64,000 nt of DNA from positions 1,488,001 through 1,552,000 of the forward strand of contig NZ_CP156627.1 in the NCBI RefSeq assembly GCF_039852015.1, read 5' to 3'. Origin of the DNA: Robbsia sp. KACC 23696 (GTDB lineage: Bacteria > Pseudomonadota > Gammaproteobacteria > Burkholderiales > Burkholderiaceae). The notes below the pieces were generated by a model. It saw only the letters and a list, made by a program, of their open reading frames with translations, did no database searches and had not been told where the DNA came from. Below, in pieces: positions 17,238-26,900 of this stretch. A program made the position numbers and the translations under genes. How positions within the stretch are numbered: position 1 is the stretch's first letter; every line of letters starts with the position of its first letter.

Positions 17238-19352
17238 ATGACGACGTCTTTTCACCGCATCCGCGCAATCGCCATCGCGGCGTCCACTTTTCTTGCTTTG
17301 GTTCCGCTTTCCAGCGAGGCACAACAGGTCCCGTCGCCGACATCGCCTGCGGCATCGCTGGGTGATCCACCTTCCCGCGTCGCTCGACTGAACTACTTTA
17401 CGGGGACGGTGACGCTAGAACCGGCGGGCTTGACCGACTGGTCATATGCAGTGTTGAATCGACCACTCACTACCGGCGATCAGTTGTGGGCCGATGCCAA
17501 CGCACGAGCGGAATTGCATGCGGGTTCGACGGCATTGCGACTGGATCATCAAACCGCGCTCGACATCGTCAATCTAAACGACACGATTACGCAGTTGAAA
17601 GTGACACAAGGCACGCTGTCTGCCCATATACGGGCGCAAGCGCCCGGTCAGAGCTTCGAGATCGACACGCCGAACGTCGCATTCGTCGCGACCACTCCAG
17701 GCCTGTTCCGCATCGATGTCGCGGCCGATGGCAGTTCGACCACGGTTACGCTACGCGCAGGCTCTGCCACGCTGTATGGCGATGGCGGCTCGTTCCAGAT
17801 GCGCGCTGGCCAGCAAATTCAGTTTGTCGGTACCGGTCTGCAGCAACAAGCAGGCGGCGCGGTGCCAGGACTCGATGCGTTCGACCAATGGGTAGCCAGT
17901 CGCGATCATGCTGAAGACGCCTCTGTATCCGCGCGCTATGTGTCGCGTGAAATACCAGGGTACGAAGATCTCGACGCAAATGGTACGTGGCATAGAGATC
18001 CAAGCTACGGCGAAGTGTGGGTACCCACAGTGGCGGTATCAGCCGGATGGGCACCGTATCACCAAGGACACTGGGCGTGGATTGCCCCCTGGGGATGGAC
18101 CTGGGTGGACGATGCGCCGTGGGGCTTCGCGCCCTTCCATTATGGTCGTTGGGCCTATATCAGCCATGCGTGGGCCTGGGTGCCGGGACCGATCGTCGCG
18201 CAGCCGCCCGTCTATGCACCTGCTTTGGTAGCTTTCGTTGGCGGCGGTAACGGCGGACCACGCTGGGGTGTCGATCTGGCGATTGGCGCAACCGTCGGCG
18301 CAGGCATTGCCTGGTTCGCGCTCGGACCGCACGAAGCGTGGCACCCGGCCTATCACTACAGCCCCGCATATTACAATCGCATCAACAACGTGAACATTAC
18401 CAACGTTCACAACACGACGATCGTCAACAACATCACCAACATCCATAACACTTACATCAACCAGAGCGCGCCTGGCGCCATCACGGCGGTGCCCACCAAT
18501 ACCTTCTTACGCGGCCAACCCGTGGCACAGGCCGCGCGTCCTTTCAATGCTCAGATGTTGGCACATGCACAAATTGGTGCCGGCGCCCCGGCCATTGCAC
18601 CGGTTCAGCAGAGCTTTGCGGGTGCAATGCGCCCGGCGAACGTCGGCGCGCCGGCCGCGCTCGCACAGCGTCAGGTGGTGGCAACGCGCTCGCCGGTCGT
18701 GCCGGCAGCGTTCCACGATACGCTGGCGCAGCGATTCGCGGCAAGCGACGGCAAGGTTCCCGGGGCCGGTGATCCAGTAGTGCGTACGACCGCACCCGCA
18801 GCGTTTGCTGCTCGCACCCCAGGCGCCGCGGCCGCTCCGACCGGCTATCGCGTCGTCGATCGCACACAAGTCCACCCGGTGAGCATGCAGGGCGCGTCCG
18901 GCCACTCCGTCGAAGTACCCGCAGGTCATTCAGCAGAGCCGCCTCAACTTCCGGGTCGCGGACCCGCGACCCGAAGCGTCCCTAACCCCGTAGCGCCTCG
19001 GCCGCAAATCGCCGAACAGCCACACCCAATCCAAGCGCCCGAAAACGGTGTACCGCACCCGCGCGAAGCCGTCGAGCGCGGTCAACCTGTGCAGCATGTG
19101 GTTGCGGCACCGCACGCAGAGCAACGGCACAGACAAGTTGAACCGCACACGCAAGCACGCGGCGAAGCGCCGAATGATGAAAAAGCCGTTGAGAAGCCGT
19201 ATCCGGAAAAAACCGCCGAGCCACGCGCGGAGCCCCACGCCGAACAGCCGACGCACCCGCATCCGGAAGTGCAACACGCTCGGCCGCAGCCTCGCGAGGC
19301 AGAGCAACACAAACCTGCGAAAGAACATGGAGAGGAGGAGCATCGGCGCTAA
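17238..19352 (+). CDS. FecR-domain and DUF6600-type exported protein
   Basis: 704 aa. An N-terminal signal peptide (IAIAASTFLALVPLSSEA) is followed by a FecR-like beta domain at about residues 45-200 (NYFTGTVTLEPAG through ATLYGDGGSFQMRAGQQIQF). Next comes a Trp/Tyr-rich DUF6600-type region at about 235-330 with repeated GxWAWI/GWTWVDDAPWGFAPFHYGRW units. An Asn-rich stretch (NVNITNVHNTTIVNNITN) then leads to a long Pro/His/Glu-rich C-terminal tail. Such proteins are common in Burkholderia and are thought to sit in the envelope; their function is not established. It is monocistronic as far as seen. Confidence 0.8.
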   Translation: MTTSFHRIRAIAIAASTFLALVPLSSEAQQVPSPTSPAASLGDPPSRVARLNYFTGTVTLEPAGLTDWSYAVLNRPLTTGDQLWADANARAELHAGSTALRLDHQTALDIVNLNDTITQLKVTQGTLSAHIRAQAPGQSFEIDTPNVAFVATTPGLFRIDVAADGSSTTVTLRAGSATLYGDGGSFQMRAGQQIQFVGTGLQQQAGGAVPGLDAFDQWVASRDHAEDASVSARYVSREIPGYEDLDANGTWHRDPSYGEVWVPTVAVSAGWAPYHQGHWAWIAPWGWTWVDDAPWGFAPFHYGRWAYISHAWAWVPGPIVAQPPVYAPALVAFVGGGNGGPRWGVDLAIGATVGAGIAWFALGPHEAWHPAYHYSPAYYNRINNVNITNVHNTTIVNNITNIHNTYINQSAPGAITAVPTNTFLRGQPVAQAARPFNAQMLAHAQIGAGAPAIAPVQQSFAGAMRPANVGAPAALAQRQVVATRSPVVPAAFHDTLAQRFAASDGKVPGAGDPVVRTTAPAAFAARTPGAAAAPTGYRVVDRTQVHPVSMQGASGHSVEVPAGHSAEPPQLPGRGPATRSVPNPVAPRPQIAEQPHPIQAPENGVPHPREAVERGQPVQHVVAAPHAEQRHRQVEPHTQARGEAPNDEKAVEKPYPEKTAEPRAEPHAEQPTHPHPEVQHARPQPREAEQHKPAKEHGEEEHRR

Positions 19353-19546
19353 GCGCGCTGGGACCGTGCCAGCCGGCGCACGATGCGCTCTGCAAATAGT
19401 GCGTTCTTGCGTGCGTCGATCGAATCGAGCAATCGCGTAATCTATGTGGTGCCGATTTAGCCGGATCGACGTGCGGCCGACTTTCGTATAACGCTGCGGG
19501 CTTCTGACCTGCTCCCCGCGATTGGCCCTCTCATCTTTTCCTATGC

Positions 19547-19801
19547 TCAACGTTCCTTGAGTACCGATGCTCGCCATTGGTCGCGTGTGAGGCCGCATCG
19601 CTTCAATTCTGCATCTGAGGGACCCTTGCGTTCTTTCTCGTATTGATCCAAAAACCTACCTTTGTCGGTACCGGCAGGAATAAAAACGAAAGTCTCTGTG
19701 CCGTCGCATTTGCTTTCAATGCCTTGCAAGGGCTCTGCAATCACGGCGGAACACATAGCAACGGTAAGAGCGAGCGTGAGACTAATCATTCGATATGACA
19801 T
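19547..19801 (-). CDS. Small secreted protein of unknown function
   Basis: 84 aa. The start at 19801 (MSYRMISLTLALTVAMCSAV) has GGGGAG 7 bases upstream and gives a clear signal peptide with cleavage after CSAVIAEP. The mature part has two cysteines (ESKCDGTE and ELKRCGLTRDQW), possibly one disulfide, and a charged C-terminus. I do not recognise the family. It is convergent with the FecR/DUF6600 gene. Confidence 0.6.
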   Translation of the reverse strand: MSYRMISLTLALTVAMCSAVIAEPLQGIESKCDGTETFVFIPAGTDKGRFLDQYEKERKGPSDAELKRCGLTRDQWRASVLKER

Positions 19802-20415
19802 GTATGCTCCCCTGTGTGCGGCCAGGGCTGCTTTTACAACTCTCGTGGGCAGTTTATACCGGGAACGATTCACATGGCAATCGGCACTCTTACCAACGAC
19901 GGAAGAGAAAAGTTTCGACTGAAGTCTCTGCTTTTGTTATCTGACTCGCGCACGTTTTTCCGGGCTTTACAACATCGACTTTAACATCGCGTTATGCAAT
20001 AAAATCTTGCCCTGCTTAACTAACCGTACCAGTTCATTGTAAAGTTCGTAAAAATCTATTTTGCGTCGCAATCGAATCACAAAGGAAATGTTTTCACTTC
20101 CCAAGCATAAACGAGCGCCTTGTTAACAATGGGGTCTACTAAAAAATTATTACATATAGTTTTCTTTGAAAACACTTGACAAATATAATATTTTAATTTA
20201 AAAATATCTTAGTTCTAAACTCCAAATATATTACATATGCATGAATTTCCAGGAATTTATGTCGATACATATAATTAAATGTGGGGCAGGCGAGCCCCCC
20301 CCGCTCCTACCTGGTCATATTCCCAAACATCTCACCGTTCCCCCTGAACGGGAAATACGCGCCACACAATATCTGTCAAGCATATCGGCTCACTTTCGAA
20401 TAATCGAGGCATGAA
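19802..20415. other. Strongly AT-rich gene-free region upstream of the giant-protein operon
   Basis: No gene. From about 20140 to 20280 the sequence is among the most AT-rich in the window, for example around TTGACAAATATAATATTTTA at 20176. That segment contains a TTGACA -35-like hexamer, with TATAAT-like hexamers only loosely spaced from it. A run of C residues lies near 20295. The region probably holds the operon promoter and, by composition, resembles horizontally acquired or H-NS-silenced DNA. Confidence 0.45.
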
Positions 20416-23400
20416 ATGGAATTCGTAATGATGCGCGGCGACGAGCGTGCTACGTTCGATCACCACATTCTTCCACGTCTCATGTGGCGTGACGAGAACT
20501 CGCCTTTATTTTATAAAGCGGCATTTGGCTATGCCCTTTTGTTGAGTATCGGTGCCCGCGGCACCGGCTCTAATGCGCGACCGAGCCTCGCGCGTTTCTT
20601 TGATAAGACGCATTTCGACGGACACCTTATCTCTTCCGATTTATCTGTCTTCAAAAACCTACGCGACGAATTTTATGCGAAATTTAATATCGCTAAAACA
20701 TATAGAAAATTCGAAATGGATGATGAGCAAGAAATCGTTGTCAACGATAAGAAATATAAGCGATTGAATTTCGAAAATATTTATGAATCACAAACATCCG
20801 TTACCAATGCAGTAGCTTATTTTGTCAACCAGGTAATTGAAGAATTTTATAAGGCAGAGTCGGCCTCAGATGATTCACTCAAGTTGCCGGTATTTTTGTT
20901 GTCGAAATTTTTCTACGATATCATTTTCAATGATGGCTCACCACTAAATGAGGATAATAATAAAAATTATCCAAAGCAATTTGAAACTCGAACGCGCTGC
21001 GAATGGCGTCTCTCTGAGTTTTATAACTGGATGAGTCAGGCTCATGATAAATTGGCTGAAATTCAGGAGTTTGAGTTTTCAAAATTCGCTTTTTATCTCC
21101 AAAACAATCAGACTGGAATGAAAGTCGAGTTGACACCGTTCTTTCCATTCGCAAACGGGCTGTCGTTCGATTCATCATTGCAAAAATATGATGTCTCACT
21201 CGCTCCCGAAGTGAAAACGCCGCGAAGAAGTGCATTGTTATTAAACGATAAAGATATTGTCACTTATCAAGCCGAAAAAACCGACAACCCGAGCGAAGGC
21301 CAAATATTTTCAGTAATTTATAATAAATTTATCGAGATTATTTCAAATTCAAGTTTTCTCGATGCAAATGTCGCGAGTGCCCTTAGAGTGCACCTCGATA
21401 GTGAAAGAAGTGCAAGTGCTAATAAAGAAAAAATCATCGCATCTCCGAAAAGTATTTTCCCTGCCTTGCAGGCAATTGTAGATGTCGAGCAATCCACGGA
21501 AATTTCTAATCGAAGAATAACTCAGAAAGCTATTCGTCGATTACGGCTTGCTTCGTACCTACCATGCCTGCTCCAGGGAAAAATTCCAGAAGATTTAACG
21601 GCATCTGCAAATGACGACGTCGCTGATGCGCGCGTAGACGAAATACGGGTATTCCATCTTTTTGCAAATCAATCAGCAAACATGCCTTTACATCTGATTG
21701 AGAATTTCAAATCATTTACACCACAATATGCTGCACACGTGGCCGAAGGACGTGCCGAGCGGGTCGAGAAAGAGGAATATATCTGGAGTGGGCCAATATG
21801 GATTGGGCTGGCCGCCGGATTACTTTTATCTCGTCATCTGGGAAACTGGATGGGTGAACTCGAGGAGCCTGCTCCTTCCAGCATTTTAGTCGAAGGAAAT
21901 ATATATTTCCTCACAACATTGATTCCAAGGCTACATAACGAGCAATGTTACTACTATAAAATGGCCAAGCAGCTCGTCCTCGATAGGTCCACCATGCAGC
22001 TCCGCCCCGAAGACCCGTCCAAGCATATTCGTTCGCGATTAACATATCCCAGTACATCTCCGGAAATTGTTAAAAATGCATATTTAACAACTACCCACTA
22101 CCCCTTCCCGAGAGTAAAAAAGACCAATAAGGGTGACATAAACGATTCGATCCCCTCTGAATACGGCATTCAATGGAAATACATTCCGGTTGGCACCATC
22201 AAGACACGACTTTCGCCGCAACAAATAATGCGAGCATCATTTAGAAAGACGGCTCAGGAAATATCGAACGCTGAAGTTGATGCGATCACATTTAAGAATG
22301 CATCCGACTTAACACGACTTGAAATCGAAAGACAGTCTAGAGATAGGGACGAGCGCTTCTTATTTCATAGGTATTATTGGGTCAACGACCAATTCAATGC
22401 GTACTATGCGCAGCGAGAAACGTATGCTAAAGAATATGAACAACTCGATACCGATCAGGAGTGGTGCCATTTGCTGGGGCATGGCGATGGTGGAGAAGAT
22501 GCATCGTACAATTTGGTCGCGGCAAGCAAACATTGCAACACGCAGCAGCTTGCCATAGAGACAGCCATCAGGCGCTTTGAAGATATCCACAAGCATCTTC
22601 ATGTACATGCGTCGGCGTATTTAATGGGTAATGCAGGTGAATTTCTAAGCGCAACACAGGCACAAAACAGAGTCGCGGAACTCAAGAAAAAAATGCCCCG
22701 CCTCGCCGAGCTTGCCAAACGCCAACTCGATGTATCACCCGTCATCATTAAATCGTTCAAAATGTTGATACAATTCGTGCTTCGTTTTGAAATTAATAAT
22801 CACACACATTTTTCAGAATTTAATATCAATGCGAAAAGTAATTCTGCTTCCGAAAATTCAATAATATTTAGAAACATTTTTACCGGAGCTTTTGAATTTC
22901 TACTTAGCAATGATCAGAAGATTGAAGGCTTAATATTATCGAAGATATTTGTTTGCATTGTCGATCTTCTAGGTGGCAAGCGCACACTCCCTATTTCTGA
23001 CATTGAATCTGAAGATTCGGCTCCTGCAGAGATTTTTTTCCATAAAATAAAGAGCAATCCCGACCTTCAAAAAAAAATTCGCAATCAACTTCATGCACTG
23101 CTCGATAATTATTTAACAATCGTGACATGGGCACCTCCCGCGGCACTTTTTATTCGTTATGCGGTAAAATCGACCGCTTCGGGGTCTTCTGGTAAGCTGT
23201 TTGATATGATCTTAGATGCACAAATCGAAAATTTTGATCGGAACGAATTTCGCCTATTATCCACTGCTGTTAAATATCTCGTTTTTTCGAATCATCAGTC
23301 AAGTATTTCTGGTGAAGAAAAAAACAATTACTTTAATAAGCTGTCAGATGCGATTTTGGAGAATATTGACCTGTTCGAAACCCCTTCAAATTCGGATTTT

Positions 23401-23901
23401 TCGATAAAAATGCTAATGGATGCATTTAAAAAATTATGGGACGACGGTTTCTATCTTATCAGTGATGTTACGTTCACTTTTAATCCATTTGATTTTTCAA
23501 TTACTTTGCTTGATGCTGTTCCATTCAAACTTTACGGTGGAAAACTGGATGCCTTGGTCGACGAGGATGCGAATAGTTATTTTGAAAACAAAATTAAAAA
23601 TTTAAAAAACACAAAAAATCATATATGCGATACTTTTCTTGCTGGAGATGTCGCTAATCAACCCTCAATTTATCGCATTAATCAAATTATAAATGATTTC
23701 GATAAATTTTTAGAAATTATCGACGAAGGAAAGCGTCAAGATCGCGTACTTTCCTGGAACGAACAAAAAGATCGTAATCACATGAAAAATGTCGAGATTG
23801 CACTTTTTAATTGCTACATCGAATTTGTCGATGCGTATTGGTTTGCCGCAGATAATACGTCATCCACGATGATGCAGACGGAATTGGATGGCGCATCGTG
23901 A
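20416..23901 (+). CDS. Large unknown protein with a His-Me-finger nuclease-like motif
   Basis: 1161 aa, AT-rich codons unlike the rest of the operon. No signal peptide or clear membrane span. The one recognisable block is residues 682-715: EWCHLLGHGDGG, then YNLVAASKHCNTQQLAIE. Its order (His685 in a CHLxGH strand-loop, a GG turn, Asn699, then Asn708 and Glu715 in a helix) resembles the beta-beta-alpha metal (His-Me finger) fold of DNA/RNA non-specific endonucleases. That is an inference from pattern, not a proven domain. Regions before and after (about 1-670 and 730-1161) are helical-looking with many aromatic and Lys/Asn residues and match nothing I know. It is first in the operon; its stop overlaps the next start as GTGA. 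Confidence 0.65.
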   Translation: MEFVMMRGDERATFDHHILPRLMWRDENSPLFYKAAFGYALLLSIGARGTGSNARPSLARFFDKTHFDGHLISSDLSVFKNLRDEFYAKFNIAKTYRKFEMDDEQEIVVNDKKYKRLNFENIYESQTSVTNAVAYFVNQVIEEFYKAESASDDSLKLPVFLLSKFFYDIIFNDGSPLNEDNNKNYPKQFETRTRCEWRLSEFYNWMSQAHDKLAEIQEFEFSKFAFYLQNNQTGMKVELTPFFPFANGLSFDSSLQKYDVSLAPEVKTPRRSALLLNDKDIVTYQAEKTDNPSEGQIFSVIYNKFIEIISNSSFLDANVASALRVHLDSERSASANKEKIIASPKSIFPALQAIVDVEQSTEISNRRITQKAIRRLRLASYLPCLLQGKIPEDLTASANDDVADARVDEIRVFHLFANQSANMPLHLIENFKSFTPQYAAHVAEGRAERVEKEEYIWSGPIWIGLAAGLLLSRHLGNWMGELEEPAPSSILVEGNIYFLTTLIPRLHNEQCYYYKMAKQLVLDRSTMQLRPEDPSKHIRSRLTYPSTSPEIVKNAYLTTTHYPFPRVKKTNKGDINDSIPSEYGIQWKYIPVGTIKTRLSPQQIMRASFRKTAQEISNAEVDAITFKNASDLTRLEIERQSRDRDERFLFHRYYWVNDQFNAYYAQRETYAKEYEQLDTDQEWCHLLGHGDGGEDASYNLVAASKHCNTQQLAIETAIRRFEDIHKHLHVHASAYLMGNAGEFLSATQAQNRVAELKKKMPRLAELAKRQLDVSPVIIKSFKMLIQFVLRFEINNHTHFSEFNINAKSNSASENSIIFRNIFTGAFEFLLSNDQKIEGLILSKIFVCIVDLLGGKRTLPISDIESEDSAPAEIFFHKIKSNPDLQKKIRNQLHALLDNYLTIVTWAPPAALFIRYAVKSTASGSSGKLFDMILDAQIENFDRNEFRLLSTAVKYLVFSNHQSSISGEEKNNYFNKLSDAILENIDLFETPSNSDFSIKMLMDAFKKLWDDGFYLISDVTFTFNPFDFSITLLDAVPFKLYGGKLDALVDEDANSYFENKIKNLKNTKNHICDTFLAGDVANQPSIYRINQIINDFDKFLEIIDEGKRQDRVLSWNEQKDRNHMKNVEIALFNCYIEFVDAYWFAADNTSSTMMQTELDGAS

Positions 23902-26900
23902 CAATATCAGTTTCCCGATTAAAGCGTATTTACGATCGCTGGAGAGAAGACAGCCTCGATCATGCCAAAACCGATGAGGGCCTTTATATCGATTTGCCGC
24001 GTTTTGGATTGCAAACAAATATTTTTAATGAACATTTGTTGCCTGCACGATTGCGCACGCTTTCGTGCAAGGAGATCACATGGCACGAAAAAACCGCGCA
24101 TATCGAAATTAAAGGGCGGCAAACCACGAACGGCGCGGCGTTCTCCGTCACCATGCATGTCTTCGTACTCGACGACCACCCTGACCCGGCAATACATTGC
24201 GTCGCCTCGCTCAGTGGCGCATTATTTGAGAAATGGCACCCAGCCACCGCGATCCGCGGCATCTACCCTCCCAGGTGGCTGCGCGCCTTTACGCTCGATG
24301 CGGTCACGTGCTGCGTGTCAACCCTCAATGGGGATCGCGCCGGGCTGGAAGATCTCCTCGGCAAGGATGTCGGTGGATTCGCTGTTACCACGTTACGACG
24401 CGGCGTGAACTTTCGTGGATCGGCAGCGCTGCCGCTCTGCGATACGATTGAACACCTGAAAACATTTGCCGCGGAAGACCATCGTGCCGATCAGGATGCG
24501 CCGTCGGAAATGCCTTCTTTGAAGGCGATTATCGCTGGTTGGACCACGCCACGCCTCATTAGCGGCCATGTCGGCGAACGCGACGGGCTGGCGTTGTTAT
24601 CGATCGACGTCGAGGCGGCAATGCGATGGCAGCCCTTTGTCGATAACAGCCTGGCGATCACGGTCGAAACGCTGACGCTTTCCACAAGCCGATTGAACGA
24701 TCGCGAAGCGGCACCTGCGCTGGGTTTTGCTATATCAGGCCAAATTACGCTGCCCTCGCACCAGCACGCAAACTACTCCGCGAGTACCGCTACGGCGCCT
24801 ACGACAAACGCACCGACATATGCGTATCGGTTGGGCATCGATGCGAGCGGGCAGGCTTTGCGCCTCCAAGCCGATTTGGTAACGAGACCCGATGGCGATT
24901 GGCTGAGCGGACTGCGCATTCCCGGCTTGTCCGACGTTATTCCTGCCGGTGTGATCCCGACCGTCAAAACGTTGGGCCTTCAGTTGCCATTCAAGAAGGA
25001 CGGACTCAAAACACTGCGCTTATCGCTTGCCTGGGACAAGTGGGTCCTTGTGGGAGAAGATCATGCTGATACGCCCGCACTGATTACAATGCAGCCGACC
25101 GTGCACATTGTCACCGGCTTCGCTGCAAATAATACGGAAATACGGTTAGACGCAAAACTCCGCTTCCGTGACAACGGCACCTTTGATCTCACCGCGCGCT
25201 ACCCTTCTGGGGATTTTGCCGCCACGCTGTCGAGCGACACGCCGCTGAATTTTCAACGTGCGTTCGGTGGACTGTTGGCGCGGCTCACGCCCGACCCGGA
25301 GAAGTTTTCGATCACTGTACTCGATCTCGAAGGCAATCTGCCCCGTCGCGACTTCACGTTTCATGCAGTAGCGCGCGGCGAATTGAATTTCGCGATCGCG
25401 GAAACGGCACTCACCCTTTCCCACATCGATTTCAGCGTGTCCCACGCGGCGAGCGAGTGGGAGGGAAGCCTCTCCGCTCGCTTGACCATTGCGAAGATTC
25501 CCTTTGAACTATCCGCCGCTTTGACGGACGGGAGTTGCCACTTCGCCTGCGTCGTGTCTTCCGTTGCTGTGAAAGACCTCTCAAGGGAATTATTGGGTAT
25601 CGCCGCGCCAGAGGCACTGCGTGATGTCGTACTGAAGAATTTCTGTCTGGACTTCTCTCTGGGCAAAGAAAACACCTTGAATCTGTCCGCTGAGTCGGAA
25701 GGCGAGATTGCGATAGGTGGCCTGCGCATCGGCATCGATCGTCTTGCGCTGGGTTACGATAAAAAGGTCGGCGGCTTGTTCTTCGACGGCGACGCCCATC
25801 TCCGCTATGCCTCGCAACAGGGGTGCGACGTACCGAACGAAACGTTTGCATCGCTTGGTGTCAGTTACAAAGATCGGCGTGGTCTTATTCAGGGATCTGC
25901 GACAGGCTTAGATCTGAATCTGGCAGACATGATCGGCGCGCTCTCTCAAGATCTCGGACTGCCGGTGAAACTCGAGGGGACGGCGGCGATCAGCGAAGTG
26001 CATGTGCTTTACGGATTCGGGGAAGGCCCTCAGCGCTTTGCCATGCATTTGAAGCTCTATTGGGGAAAAGGCGACGCTGATTCCGTTGCAAACTGGTATT
26101 TCATCGCGCAAAAGCCGAGCGATGGACCGTGGCGTTCGATCATGTATATGACGTTGCCACCGCTGGATTTCTACGCACTGCCTTACGTAGGTGAGGCTTT
26201 GCGCGGCGTGACGAATGCGATCGATCGAGCGGAAGCATCGACACGGCCATCACCGTCGCAGACATCCGGTATTGTCAAGCCCGTCATCGGGATAGACAAT
26301 ATCGCGCTCGGTATTGCGTCAAAGATGGACAGCACCGCGGTGGCGTCAATGGTGAACGGTATCGATTTCGCGGCAGGGTTCGGCGATATCGACATGCGTT
26401 CCGGCTACAGCCTGAGCGCCGATATCGCACTGCCGAACGCGCGGCGATCAATCGTCTTTCCGCGCCGTATTACGAAACCGCCAGAAGAAGCCGAGACGAG
26501 CGCCACAGCAGGCAAGTCCGCAACACGCGATAGCGTGCCGACAAGCACGTCGCCGACGCACGGCGCCGACAACGCGGCGAATCGGCAGACGACGCATTCC
26601 GCTACGGCGACTGCAGACACCGCGGTCGGGACGACCGCAGACACCACAGCAGACACCACAGCAGGCACGACGGCCGACACCGCCCACGGCGTGTCGAAGG
26701 GCGCCCCGTCGCGCGTCACGGACAGCGGCGCCGTGGTGGGACGCGCATTCGGCCCGGTCACGATTGCCCGCATCAATGCGTCTGCCAGCAAAGCAGGGCT
26801 GCGTGTCGACATCGATGCCACCGCGAAACTGGGACCCATCGAGATGTCACTGATCGGCTTGCGCGCCGACTCACCGCTGTCATGGCCTCCGGTGCCTACT

